From Incurvaria masculella (Eukaryota; Arthropoda; Insecta; Lepidoptera; Incurvariidae), in contig OX335645.2 of assembly GCA_946894095.1 (NCBI GenBank), positions 15,275,001 to 15,339,000 on the forward strand: 64,000 bases of DNA. Reading direction: 5' to 3'. This document shows positions 1 through 10,924 of this stretch, piece by piece. A program made the translations under genes and the position numbers. How positions within the stretch are numbered: the first letter of the stretch is position 1; each line of letters opens with the position of its first letter. The notes below the pieces were generated by a model that was given only the letters and a program-made list of their open reading frames with translations, ran no database searches and was not told the origin of the DNA.

Positions 1-185
1 ATCTTCAAGGCAAACTGGTGACTTTGTTTTAACAAGATCATCTAAGGTTGAGAAGTTTTTTCATTTTCTCGACTCTATTTTCTCAAAATAAGCAAGGGAA
101 GGGGTCGGAAGTATTTTTCGGTATTGGATAAATATTATAAAATATCAGACATTCCACATCAAACAGTCGCCTCAAGTATTTAGTT

Positions 186-655
186 AGTCAGTCTTGCGTG
201 GAATATGGTTCTCTCGTATGGGACGGATCAGGTAAGTATCCGCTTGCCTCCTTGGACTTAGAGCCCGCTTGCCTCGTCGGCGATCCCGAGGTATCCCTGA
301 ATTTAGAGACCCTCCGAATTCGAAGGGATTATGGTAACTTTCTGTGTTTTCTCGTCCGTACTACGGCTATTCTTTCGCCCCCTTTCTACCATCGCTGGAC
401 GGCAAGATCCAGGGTATTCACAAATGTTTCATTCCTTCAGTAAGAATAGAACAAACTTGTAGATCATTTATCTATAAGGTAGGTAAACTGTGAAATGCAG
501 CGTGCATTACTCATGTTACCGGTGAGGTATTTCCCCTTAAAGTATAACAACGAAGGGGTCCACCATATTGCGACGAAACACCTGGCCAGCCGCCATGTTT
601 TAGCAGCACATGAGAAAGTTCGAATGCCCATGGGCTTATTCGGGCGCCTCTTAGG
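186..655 (+). pseudogene. decayed LINE fragment, C-terminal end of reverse transcriptase ORF
   Basis: The conceptual translation contains VWDGSG, then GDPEVSLNLETLRIRRD, then PFYHR. In the same order it matches the end of the large LINE ORF at 27013-29184 (HLWDGSA, DDPEVSLNLETLQLRRD, PFYHR). Later parts in other frames match the LINE tail (LPLKY, KHLA, AHG). The reading frame shifts several times, so this is a dead, 5'-truncated copy lying in the opposite orientation to the large one. No poly(A) is seen at its end. Confidence 0.8.
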
Positions 656-714
656 TAAGGACCTGGGGGTCTATTCAGGATAAGAGTGAGTTCGAATTCG
701 TTACTAAATATCAA

Positions 715-1304
715 CTCACTTTTTTAAATAGTTAATGTTTCCACACTTCTTGAACATCATTACAGTTAGGTAAAAATCTGGTCTGTCCCGTAAATTCGTT
801 GGAAGTATAAATAACGGTTCCGTTATTTAAATAATAATATATTTCCCAGCTATTTTTAGGTTAACTCACTCCAGAACTCGAACTCACTCTTACCTGAATG
901 GACCCCCTGTAGTAGTACGCCATATTTCGCGCTTTACATAAAAATACCTTTATTATCTCCTATGCATACATGCCTAAAGTGCCCAGGTTGTAAACTAGAT
1001 CATATTTATTTTCATAATGGTTTTAACATTTTAATTACTACACGCCTGCTAATGGTGAGCATTCATAATTTTTTTATGGAATCATGCCTGAATTATGTAC
1101 ATATATGTTAGCTAAAAGAAGCTTCAATTGCTTCAGGCTTAGCCTAAAGACCAAAAATAGGTTCAAGTCTTATTATTCAAAATTACCTGCTGCTTCTTTA
1201 TTATCTTGCAGATACCTTTATAATTAGGTAGATATTAAAGTAAGTAAATGCTGAAATAAAAATAAGGTTTTAATTTCAACTAGTTCTATTCATATTGATT
1301 CCAG
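715..1304. other. AT-rich non-coding stretch, probable intron upstream of the 1305 exon
   Basis: No open frame or repeat is recognised. It ends in a pyrimidine-rich tract and 'gattccag' at 1297-1304, a normal 3' splice site for the exon that follows. The first coding exon of that gene was not found here. Confidence 0.4.
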
Positions 1305-1870
1305 GGCACACATTACTCTTGCTGCTGCTACCGGCGCTGTCGTGGTGCGCACCCCCCGTCCCCGCAGTCTTCACCGTCCCCCCGACCAGCACCGCAGATG
1401 CCGAATTGATCACCGATCTCGCTCTCACCACCATGGACGCCCCCGAGGACCTCGGCCTCACCACAGAGAACTACGACTATGACGCCAACGGAACCCTAAA
1501 AACCGACCTGATCTTCGAGAAGCTGCAAGCGGCAACGGACCTGCACGAGGTTGTGTTCGCGATGACGTACAAGGTTGCCGCGGTCGCGAAGAAGTTCTGG
1601 CGATTCATAGTAGAGACATTCTGGAAGCCGCTGCTGAAGCTGTACATCTCGCCGCTGAGGCTGATCCACACGTACCTTCTGCCGGAGCTGATCAGCGCCG
1701 AGTGCTTCGACGTGTACTACGGCGACGTGCACCGCTACGAGAACCCGCTCAAGCCGTACCGACCCAACAAACTAGAGTTGGTGAAGTGCATCTTCCAGTA
1801 CCTGGGCCACTACGTACGCAGCTGGCAGTTCGTCAACCGTATCGAGGGCAATGGCTACGACCTCGTGTAG
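1305..1870 (+). CDS. terminal coding exon of a putative secreted protein of unknown family
   Basis: The open frame runs to a TAG at 1868-1870 and is opened only by a TTG at 1295, so a bacterial-style start is wrong. A splice acceptor ending at 1304 fits much better and makes this a phase-1 exon whose first codon is xGG. The N-terminus reads HTLLLLLLPALSWCA then PPVP, a clear signal peptide core with a likely cleavage after the Ala. It is followed by a Thr/Pro/Asp-rich spacer, an NGT glycosylation sequon, and an amphipathic, aromatic-rich C-terminal part (LHEVVFAMTYKVAAVAKKF, FWKPLLKLY, YRPNKLELVKCIF). Only a few Cys are present. Third codon positions are strongly G/C in AT-rich surroundings, as in genuine moth genes. 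I do not recognise the family. A secreted, perhaps extracellular, role is inferred from the signal peptide only. A degraded tandem copy follows within 40 bp. Confidence 0.7.
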
Positions 1871-1908
1871 CCCTCATCCCGTCCGAACGAACGAATGTGT
1901 TGCCCACC

Positions 1909-2063
1909 GAACTCTAATAAGCGACCTGATGTTAGAGAAGCTGCAAGCGGCGGCGGACCTGCACGAGGTTGTGTTCGCGGTGACGTACAAGGTCGCCGCG
2001 GTCGCAAAGAAGATCTGGCGGTTCGTCAACCGTATCGAGGGCTATGGTTACGACCTCGTTTAG
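1909..2063 (+). pseudogene. tandem partial copy of the 1305-1870 exon with a 75-codon in-frame deletion
   Basis: This stretch matches 1491-1600 and then 1822-1870 of the preceding exon and continues into its 3' UTR ('ctcgt.tagcc...catccc.tccgaa'). The intervening 225 bp are missing, with CTGGC shared at the junction. The frame stays open: SDLMLEKLQAAADLHEVVF, then KKIWRF joined directly to VNRIEGYGYDLV and a TAG. It has no signal peptide and no obvious acceptor of its own. It may be a relic inside the 3' UTR of the upstream gene or an alternative terminal exon. The few differences from the parent are partly conservative changes (M/V, F/I, N/Y). Confidence 0.75.
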
Positions 2064-2250
2064 CCTGCATCCCACCCGAATGCCTGTGGCGGAGCGATCT
2101 GTCATTTAAATACTGGTTGTAAATAGTTCTTTATAAGAAATGTGTTGGATTACTTAAATAGGTATTTATTAAACAAAATTGAATGAACACGATAGAATTT
2201 TTTTTCTGTGAATCATTACAGGCAGGTTTATATGATCAGTAGTCGATTAC

Positions 2251-2256
2251 AATAAA
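2251..2256 (+). promoter_or_regulatory. polyadenylation signal AATAAA
   Basis: AATAAA lies about 380 bp after the stop of the 1305-1870 exon and about 190 bp after the stop of its partial copy, with no earlier canonical signal on this strand. It is the likely 3' end of that transcript, which would then include the duplicate. Confidence 0.45.
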
Positions 2257-2479
2257 GTTTCTACTATCTATAACCAAGTGCATCGCATGGCGGCAACGTT
2301 CTTACGTTTTGTTAGAACTCGAGAATATCAGCACTTATGAGCTAATTCGCAAGCGAACTGTCTGGTCGGGGCTACCGTTGATGCATGTATATTGAAAACA
2401 AACGATCTATACCAATTAGTTTCCGTCGCCACTCCCGTCTCTCCTAATTCCTCACTTCTAAGGCATGACTAGAAAGTCC

Positions 2480-2717
2480 AGGGGGATTACCGGGTGAACG
2501 CACAAGTGAGATCATTAAACCTTACGTTTAGTTCCATATCGCTAACGCTAACTGTCAACGAAGAATGTTACGCAATGCAACTAACCGTCAACGAGACCGT
2601 CAACGACGTGTTATTTGGCCAAGTAAACTGAAATTTTGCAGGTAGCAACTAAATGTCAGATTTAATCACTCACTTGCCTTTTCACCCGGCGATATAATTT
2701 ACCGCGGTAACGCCCCA
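2480..2717 (-). mobile_element. MITE, GTTACC/GGTAA family, diverged copy
   Basis: The left end 'ggggattaccgggtgaa' is an imperfect inverse of the right end, which contains 'ttcacccgg' and 'ttaccgcggtaacgcccc'. Related copies are at 7088-7350 and 25428-25660. All share the internal phrase 'gcaactaaatgtca' or its complement. No coding potential is seen. Confidence 0.55.
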
Positions 2718-2720
2718 AAG

Positions 2721-4574
2721 TAAAGCGGCCGAAATAGCCTTTAGAATATCTGAACAAGGTACGCCAATCTAAGACAGGTAGGTGCACTAAACTCGTTTGA
2801 TCTGCACGACTACCACATGTGGCTCCACATTCCTCGCTTCTCGCCCCGGCACGGTCGGGAGGAGGGGTAGAAAGTTTTTAACTGATTACAGTTCCTAATG
2901 AGCGATCTCATCGATAATATTCCCTCGACTACCGCTCCCCCCCCGCTTTTCACCCCGCGCCGCGCCAACGCCGCGTCTGCTTTTTGCGTTTCCCCCGCTA
3001 ATTACCCAACTTTTCTGCTTCTGTGCTCATCGATCGCGATCACACTAATTTAATAAAAACTTTGCTGCAAACGCAGCCGCAAACGATGCTGTCGATTGGG
3101 CCTATAATTTATGATTGAAAATCCTGACAACTTGATAGCTCGATTGTTCTTAAAATATTTTCGTATTTTGAACAAGTGAGGCCAAAGACATGGAAGAGTA
3201 TGTTCAGATATTTGGTAGATCTAGTACGAATGAGTAATGAAATAATGGAAAATCAAAATCCAGAGCTGATTTGGGTGAAACTGATTTGATGCCCGGATGA
3301 CTGAGAAGAACTTACCACGACCAGATAGGTCATTTTGCAAAGGTCAAATTCTTCGTACCTACCCATAATCCAAGAGCCCATAATGCCTGTTGACAAAGCG
3401 AGAGAAGTAGGTAAAGCTGCGCTGTGATCGTTCGCTCTATCTATCTCTGTCTAGCCTGCGGGGAAAAGACGTGATGTTATAGTTGCTAATAACGATATAC
3501 TCTTATTATATCATTAATGAATCCGTAAAATAATTTTGCTCACAATGTTTTGGTGGCAAAGTTTCCAGAAAAATAGGAGGAAGGATATGTTGTTACAGCA
3601 TGTAACAATATTTGCTAGCCTTTTACATCCTGAGGTATTTTTCCCGCATGCGAGATTTCCCGCATACTTTCGCCCTGTACATCGCCTACAAACAAAGAAA
3701 ACATTGATTGTAATTGGTTCATCTCAAATGAAAAGGTTGATTATATCAAAACATTGCTGAGTAATAAATGAGGATTCTGCGAATATGGAAGAAAATGAGA
3801 CCCGTGGAAACTTCACTAAAATACGTCGATAAATTTGAAGAGGCCTGTTACTGACACCCCGACAGGGCAGCGTTCACAGTTTTTTTTAAAAGGGGAGGCT
3901 TATGGATGGTGACCGATAGATTGGTTAGCAATTTTCAATTGAGACAATTAATTTTGTGACCTCCTCCGTCCTTGGGCAAAGCATTCAGAACTGTTCGGTA
4001 CTGGTAGTTGGAACCGTCCATTAATAATGTCAAGTATATGATTCATTTATTTTCCTCTGCAAACACTTATGGATTCGTTTTTTTTTAAGATGATTTGATT
4101 ACTACAGTCGAAAAAGAACCGATAATAAACTGCGCCGGGAGTGCAAATACGCATACACTGTTCACGCCAATATGGCATGGGTGACCTAGGTGGGTAGTTT
4201 GCACTTCACAAGCAATCAATCCCATCCGAAGTTTTTCGTATGCCACGCTCTCTCGCCTACTAGCTGTCACGCATGGTGCACGCATGCGCCGCGCCCCGCG
4301 ATTTTTCACCGTGGAGCTCTCGTAGGGCTCCACGCCCGCAACCCGCCGCGCGCCTGACCACGCTGTGTCGTCTCTCCTCGTCTGGGCGAAGTAATGTGCC
4401 GCTGAACGCGGTTCCGGGACCTGGACGCTTAGGAGCTGGTGCTGCTGGAGGTAGGTGGCTGTTCCTACTCCTCTGGTGGCCCGCTGTGACGTCCCGAGCC
4501 TACCGGCCATTGCAACTCCTTCGTTTGTGAAGTGCGACCTGCTTGGGCGCGTATATACACTTTTACAACTACAA
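2721..4574. other. non-coding, no gene recognised
   Basis: It contains a C/G-rich patch at about 2930-3000 and a GC-rich patch at about 4265-4510. Open frames in the second patch overlap on both strands and have no domain signature, so I read them as composition effects. Confidence 0.4.
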
Positions 4575-4750
4575 CTTTAAGGGCATTTATTAGCAGCTTG
4601 CAATCAAAACCAGTAAAAGATAAACAGTACTTTAGTAATAAAGGCCCTTTGCTGATTTATTTTAATTGACACTTAAAGGGATTTTATTGCTAGAGTGCTG
4701 ATTATCTTGTACTGGTATCGATTGGGAGATGGTAAGTAAGGCCCTTTAAT
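4575..4750. mobile_element. palindromic (foldback) element, about 77-bp arms
   Basis: 4575-4651, read as its complement, aligns through most of its length with 4674-4749 (shared 'aaagggc.ttt', 'attatctt.tactggt.t.gatt', 'aaggcccttt'). About 22 bp separate the arms. A single-arm relative lies at 43676-43790. It is a non-coding MITE-like element that could form a long hairpin. Confidence 0.7.
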
Positions 4751-4751
4751 G

Positions 4752-5870
4752 TGAGGATTAAGCTAATCAGAACATGATGAAAGAGACACGTTTCGACAAT
4801 CCTATCGGGAATAGGTTTTTTGTTTTGTGTTAAGTCTGTGTACGTAAGAATAAACTGAATTTAACGAATGCCTGTCGTTTTGGTGTGCCTTTTCTCCACA
4901 TGAATTGCCGGTTGTGGCTGGCAATATTTGGCTGACAGAGCCGGTGAAGAGCGTACAGAGCGCTCTTATCCCCTCGTCTACTCATTGATATGCCCCATTG
5001 GCTAGCAAAATGAGCGGGACGCGGTATCTTCCCAATAGCCTAGGGTAACTTACGAGATGTTCCCGCCTTTTCGTGACTTGCCCGTGGATTACCCCATCAC
5101 CCCGCAGCACAGAAGGAAGCTTCATATGCTGAAGTCACAGTCCACTGGGCGGTGTAAAACTTGAGGAGTTGGGTCCATCAAAGGAGATATCTAGGGTAAG
5201 CTCAAATATTAGGCGCCTGTAGGAAATAATGTCCGAGTATCAACATTCGTTAGTACACTTTAATAATAATAATAATAAGATACTTGTAGTACCCAGTTAG
5301 TATGTGGTGAGGAAATATTAATGTATCAATTAGGGCCTCTTTTAAACAACAGTAAGTAAGCCTTTTCTATTATCAATGCCTTAACTTAGCTATAGAATCT
5401 AATAGAATATATTTAAATATTTTAGCAGCAAGATAGTGATACTGGGTTTGATGTTACAAGTGCACTAAAGGCACTTACGTGATAGCAAGCTAGAAGAGTT
5501 TAATTTTCTCACAGTTATTTTAGGCACACCGACATTCGAAGAGAATTTACGAAATCGATGCACTCGGAAATTACAATTCACACTGCACGCAGCTTCTTGG
5601 AGCGTTCACTGAAAGTGCGAGGGTACAATAGAAAATGCTTCAACAGCTTTTCATAAAGGGACATTTTTAGTGTTTCCACGTGACGTGCCGCCAGGCGCGA
5701 TAAGCAAACGTGCAGGAGGGCGATTCTAGGAATTCCCAGTTGATGAATCAGGAGTGTTCTCAGGAGAGGAATTACTTTGACATTACTTTGGTATTTGGTA
5801 TCGATCGCCAGTGGCACGAAATTAAACATTAACAAAAATTTGCCGGTTAAATTTATTGTCACACACATAA
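4752..5870. other. non-coding; holds one half of a two-locus repeat
   Basis: No gene is recognised. 5718-5795 shares 'gatgaatcaggagtg' and 'tctcaggagag' plus flanks with 31634-31690. A short (AAT)n run is at about 5263-5277. Confidence 0.45.
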
Positions 5871-5875
5871 TTATG

Positions 5876-6310
5876 TTACAAGAGATCTTTGAACTCCGCT
5901 GGCATCCCTAGCTTATTGGAACCAGCAGGGTTGTATAGATCCGACCGCACAATTCCAGATGGAATGACCATGCTCCTATTGTCAAAGCGAAAAGCGTTAG
6001 AGTGGGACGCCACATGCGTCGATACACTGGCGCCGAGCCACGTCCTTGCGTCCTCGAAGTCAGCCGGGGCTGCGGCAGCCCCTGCTGCCTCTAATAAAAC
6101 AATAAAAATATGAATCTTTAGTGTACCGCTTTGAATTTTTACCGTTTGCAGTGGAGACCTTGGTGTGTGGTCATCGGAGGCTTTGGTTTTCACATTTTTA
6201 CTGGGAACGCTGCTAAGAGAGGCTTCGGGCGATTCACGATAAAAAACATGTTTCGTCCGTCGTATAAACATTGAAATAGAAAGAGCAAATGTGGACCTTG
6301 AGAGCCTCAT
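5876..6310 (-). CDS. possible terminal exon(s) of an unidentified gene
   Basis: On the minus strand an open frame of 144 codons starts with ATG at 6310 and stops at 5876. AATAAA follows at 5857-5852. Inside the frame a 54-bp stretch (about 6140-6087) begins GTAAAA and ends in a T-rich tract plus AG. Removing it joins SPLQT to AAGAAAAPADF in phase 0, so it may be a very short intron. The C-terminal part (DARTWLGASVSTHV, SNAFRFDNRSMVIPSGIV, LGMPAEFKDLL) reads like a compact protein, but I do not recognise it. The short frame and AT-rich surroundings leave chance as a real alternative. Confidence 0.3.
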   Translation of the reverse strand: MRLSRSTFALSISMFIRRTKHVFYRESPEASLSSVPSKNVKTKASDDHTPRSPLQTVKIQSGTLKIHIFIVLLEAAGAAAAPADFEDARTWLGASVSTHVASHSNAFRFDNRSMVIPSGIVRSDLYNPAGSNKLGMPAEFKDLL

Positions 6311-7087
6311 CAGAGCTGAATGAAATGTTATATTTATAAATTTAATATGTTTGTAAGTATCTTAATTTATTTTCTTTCGTTTTAAGTAGTGAGTTTTTTG
6401 CTTTTATGACTGTGTCCAATTAATATAACATTAACATGTGTTTCTAAATCCAGCACAAACTGACAATAATAAAAATTATAAAAATAAAAATTACATTTTC
6501 ATAAGCGATTCATAAATGCACCAAATGGTGGTAAATTTACTCGCCGCAGAACTGACATATGAGTGATGAAATCTGATGATTAGTTGCATTTCGTGCGTGC
6601 ACGACGTGGTAAGGATGATTCCCGCCGGTCGGGACGGGCCCCGTACGGGGGTTGTATGCACGCTTAGGAGCTGCAACGGCTCGGGGACGGTACCGGGGAG
6701 CCGTGGCACCGCAGTTGCCTCCACCTCCACGCAGGCGGCCGTTCAGTTGGCGGCAAACCATTTAGGGAGTAATTGCCAACATCCTTGATGAAGAAGAATC
6801 GGAATCATTTTTCAAAAAACGCACCGGCTTGCTTTCGCAAATGCACACCGTCGTCGACTATCGCCCACCCCCAGGCCGTGCCCGTGTGAGCACGACCACC
6901 TGGGATTCACGAACGGGACGGCGCGGGTGCGGGGCGGCTCCGGGAAATAATATGTTCGGACATTCGGGCACGGGACCCGTACGGCGCCAGCACTTGTTGT
7001 CGTGTCGTGCCCCGTGGAATGCTTCCATAGATATTGATTGGAATAATGTTTCATGCCGTACCCGCGTCGGTCTAGCGTGAATCATTA
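6311..7087. other. non-coding, two GC-rich patches
   Basis: Patches at about 6600-6740 and 6840-7020 carry open frames on both strands at once ('gggccccgtacgggg', 'cgggacccgtacggcg'). No domain, signal peptide or splice structure is convincing. Confidence 0.4.
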
Positions 7088-7350
7088 TTTATTCGTCCAA
7101 GTTAACTGACATTTACCAGTTAGCATGGTAGCAACTAAATGTCAAACAATCAATCATTTATCAATGTTCAAACACGTCACTTTTAGTGATCCGCATAGAG
7201 TTCCTTCCATACTGTCCACTCAAACTGACGTGTTTGATCATACTTTGACGTTGATTTTGATTTTTTGTCCTTTCGTGCACTCGTCCCTCAATCAGTTACT
7301 TGCCTGTTCAACCGACGCGTTAATTTACTATGGTAACCCCACTATACAGG
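7088..7350 (-). mobile_element. MITE, GTTACC/GGTAA family
   Basis: The complement starts 'ggggttaccatagtaaa' and contains 'gaacaggcaagt', 'gacatttagttgc' and 'aactggtaaat...agttaacttgg'. These occur in the same order in the copy at 25428-25660. Confidence 0.6.
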
Positions 7351-7376
7351 TCTGAAGATATTTACTGCTTCAGTGA

Positions 7377-7430
7377 GGACTTAGGAGTGTGCATTCCGTA
7401 TGTAAACTAATTAGCGCAAGAATTCACCTC
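7377..7430 (+). repeat. two-locus repeat, partner at 31840-31893
   Basis: Both places read 'aggagtgt', then 'tgtaaa.taattagcgcaagaatt'. Both lie downstream of the other shared block (5718-5795 and 31634-31690), which suggests a longer decayed repeat. Confidence 0.45.
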
Positions 7431-7652
7431 CTGGGCTCCTTCCGACTAATAGCGGAGCGACCCGCACAGCCCGCTCCCCCCTGACTCCTCGATCTCGAAT
7501 CGTAAATATGTCCACATGAATGGATATCAAAAAGTGCGGGAAGCGTTTGCGTAGGTACTGAAGTATATATTTTTTCTCACGAAATAGAAAAACAATTCGT
7601 GCAACGCGAAGACGGATTATCAATACTAAGTACATAAATATGTGTATAATTT

Positions 7653-7755
7653 GTTTATGTGATTCGACATGGATGGCTAATACCACACCTTCTGTCATAG
7701 TATTAGCCCAACACACCACATGGGAACTAGGTACTATGCCAGGACCTAGTTCCTA
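7653..7755 (-). mobile_element. SINE tail, 5'-truncated copy
   Basis: The complement ends 'ttagccatccatgtcgaatcaca' and earlier reads 'ccatgtggtgtgttgggcta', the terminal part of the SINE described at 23150-23531. Confidence 0.75.
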
Positions 7756-7759
7756 ATTT

Positions 7760-8574
7760 ATGTTATTTATTATCACTGAAATTAATACATAGTCCTTCGT
7801 CGTGACTAAAATGTGAAACATTATAATTCGAGCTTTTATAAAGAAATTCCTCTCTATTTTCAATCAGTGCAGATAATTTTAGTTAATGAATGTAATATAA
7901 TATAATTAATGTTAGAAAATCACCTCTTGGTGCGATAAAAGCGTTCGTGGAAATAGTCATCCTAGAATTATCTCTAGTCTAAATTAATTTTATAGTAGTT
8001 ACCAAAGGGCGAGATTGGCTTGGAATCCTGTGTCTAAATGACTCAGCATACATGGATTGGAAGCGAAAAAATAAGTTTTTACAACTTTTCCAACGTTTCT
8101 AGATATATTTTTTTGCAAATATTTTACAAATTATCATCTCCTTTTTCTTCACCTTTCATCTCATAGCGGCCCAAAATCTTATACATATGCAGTGTACAAC
8201 TAAAATTACATTAAAGTATTTGCTGTTTAGAGTTAAAATAATGCAAATTATTATGTGCGTCTATTCTGCTTTGCTCTTCGGGGTAACACGTAGAGTTGTA
8301 GAAAACGTTGGTTGTATAAATGGCAAGAACTAGAGAAAGAAGAACCGCATGGAAGAATCATGAGACTGGTTCTTTTCACGTTAGTACCACACTTACACAG
8401 CACACCGGCACCCATACCAAAAAATTATTTATATTGAACACGCTTTTTCACAGATTTTCAATGCCGTTTCGGCCGGTACAGGCCCGAGTAACGAAGTAAG
8501 GAATAGTACGGTACAAGTAGTACAAAGGAAGCTGCAGTAAGAATGAGCGGTGGCAAGTGTATTATCCGAATTAC
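7760..8574. other. AT-rich non-coding
   Basis: No gene or repeat family is recognised. If the exon at 8575-8753 is real, this could be intron of that gene. Confidence 0.35.
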
Positions 8575-8753
8575 CTTAAAGGAAACGTTTGCTTCTCTTC
8601 GGCAGCAGATGGTTGAGTGAAGATTAAGCTTAACGACCGCAGTAGCAAGCAATGCAGAAGCAATTGTAGGAGTGCAAAGCTTCTTGAATACCATACGCAG
8701 TAGATTCAGTTCCTCGACGGTAAACACCATTTTGTGGAAGAGAATTAAGGTCA
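8575..8753 (-). CDS. candidate internal exon, unidentified protein
   Basis: On the minus strand a long pyrimidine tract ends 'ccgtttttcag' right before 8753, and 'AAG|GTAATT' follows 8575. The 179-bp piece between them is open in one frame, entering in phase 1 and leaving in phase 0. It encodes TLILFHKMVFTVEELNLLR, then MVFKKLCTPTIASALLATAV and CCRREANVSFK. The splice signals are better than chance usually gives, but no family is recognised and no neighbouring exon was found. Confidence 0.3.
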
Positions 8754-8754
8754 C

Positions 8755-9833
8755 TGAAAAACGGAAGTCATAGAAACAATAAAAGTAAGGTACGAAATGG
8801 AAAGAAGAACAAGAATTTAATACCTAAAAGAAATAGATTTTGGCAAATCAATTATGTAAATGATTATATTTTATATCAAGATTTCAAATATATTTAATTG
8901 TGACACAATTTATTTAAGAGTGCTCATATAATATGAAATTCACATAGAAGTCATAGAAATAGCCGAATTTCAAGGAAGTAGATTTTCTCGTCGCCTCCAC
9001 GCGATAGCTATCAAGTGTCCATTAAGATATTTGGTCCCAATCAGTCGGTCCATAAAATGTAGATCGTCTTCACTGAGACTCGTTAAACTTTATGGCCAGC
9101 CCCAACCCGGTCCTACTTCATTAATTAACGGCGATTTATAGTCGCAGTGTACTTTGCAATTTAAGGGGCGCATTGCGGCGCCTGAAAAACTGAGGACGCG
9201 ACGAAGAGGCTAGAAAAATATTTTCGTTTACCTTCAACGTAACAGATTTTTTTTTAATATTTGTTATTGATGGCTATTGGATAAATGCTATTAAAATATC
9301 TCTCTATTTCAAACAAGACACCTGATACAATGTACCATCGATGACAAAAGTCCAGTAGCACCCTACGGTCGAGTTTGTTTTGCACATGTGGCTTGACCCC
9401 CGACCAGTTTTTAAGGGGAGCGTTCTAAAAAAACTCCTCTGCTTCACCACCGCGCGATGCGAACGCTTTATAGCAATCGCGTTGGAATGTGCTGCTGGAA
9501 TTTCGAATGCGGCCGTACATAGTATATCCACCAAACTTAAACATTGTCCATTCAGCCTAAAGCAAAAGGCTCATTCGACCGTGATCAGCTTTGTTTTCGG
9601 GATTTCCGAACTGAAATAGGGTCTGTTTACGCTTCGATGGACGATGTTTTACGTGCTTGGCGAACAGTTGTGGCGACGGGATTGGTCTCAACAGATTTTT
9701 TATGGTCATAAACCACTGGCCGCTTCCCGGTGCAACAACGATAACCGTCACTATATTAGCTGTAATAGAACCCACTGGTATGCCAAGAGATAAGGGCGGA
9801 CGGCTTATATTTGATGTCGAGTCGAGTTCTTGT
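8755..9833. other. non-coding with overlapping short ORFs
   Basis: Opposed open frames at about 9304-9619 and 9557-9901 lie in a moderately GC-rich patch. Neither has a domain, and the second runs into SINE sequence. No gene is called. Confidence 0.35.
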
Positions 9834-9996
9834 ATTGGTCGGAAAAATTGTCCGTGTTTTCCATCCAGTTCAATGTAGCCGTGCGCATAAAGGGAAGGCA
9901 TGGTACCTAATTCCTACGGGAATGTGGTGTATTGGGCTAATATCATAACGGTAATTAAGTGGTATAAGAGATCCATGTCGGTCGCATAAAAAAAAC
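9834..9996 (+). mobile_element. SINE, 5'-truncated, tRNA-headed subfamily by body
   Basis: It carries 'gttttccatccagttcaatg', 'cgcataaagggaagg' and an A-run after 'catgtcggtcgcat'. The 'cataaaggg' variant is the one found in the copies with tRNA-like heads. Confidence 0.75.
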
Positions 9997-9998
9997 TG

Positions 9999-10924
9999 TA
10001 AGTTCGACATAGGTCATACGTCATATATTTAAAAAGCGATAGCCTGCCAGGCTGAAACTCAAAACATCTTCAAGTCTGCTGTTGAGACTTCCGCTTCAGA
10101 GGCGAAGATTCTTTTATCATTGGCTTGCTGACAGCATTATTTGAACTAAGTCATTCGATTTCTGAGAAGACCAGCGCACTGGCGTATTTTTCACACAATG
10201 TATCAGTACTGTTATTGGAACTCCGTACTCATGAATCAGGAATCGTTCAGTTATGAAAACCACTTATTAAACGGTTTTCAAAGCAGTTTTCTTGACTGAT
10301 AGATACTGAAGCATGGTTTTTTAATGATTAAAGGTTTTCCGTCGAAAAGATAGCTTTGACAAATGCTATAGAAGCGGTTTTCTCGACTGAAATATTCCCG
10401 ATTCCTCAGCACGAAATTTTAAGAATAGACCTACACCAAAGTTATCTAAAATAGCAAAGTCCACAAGCGTCCAACACCTCTGTCTGCAAACTATTTTTTT
10501 TAGTCTTATTTTTAAAATTTAGCTGAATAAACTAGCATTATTCTATATTCGAAATTATTATAAGAGTGTATCGTAAATGTTGATTGTGTCATGAATAATA
10601 ATATCATGTCATTATTAGTACAGATCTATTTGGTCATTGTGCTTGCCCATTAAGGAGTTCCCAGAGATAGACATAGGAAGCTTAATTTCAGAGGGAAACA
10701 CGTTGTAAATTGCGGCAAAACGTTCATTACAGTATGTGCTCAACCAATTTACAGAAACGTACCGCACAAGCCAGATTTATAGCAGTAGTTGAACGTTTTA
10801 ATTAAAGTTAAAATATGAATTTTGTATGAAAGTATGAGTCCAGGCTACTGTCGATGCGAGCCGACGTAAAGTTAGAGAACGCCGGTGGCCGCTCGTAACG
10901 GAAAAACATCCATGAACGAAATAA
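9999..10924. other. AT-rich non-coding
   Basis: No gene or recognised repeat is seen. Confidence 0.35.

Noticed and set aside
4085..4530. Opposed ORFs of 141 and 85 codons in a GC-rich patch
   Set aside because: Both strands are open together, no domain or splice structure is visible, and the composition explains the absence of stops.
6491..7085. Cluster of overlapping 70-83-codon ORFs on both strands
   Set aside because: Mutual shadows in a GC-rich patch without any recognisable motif.
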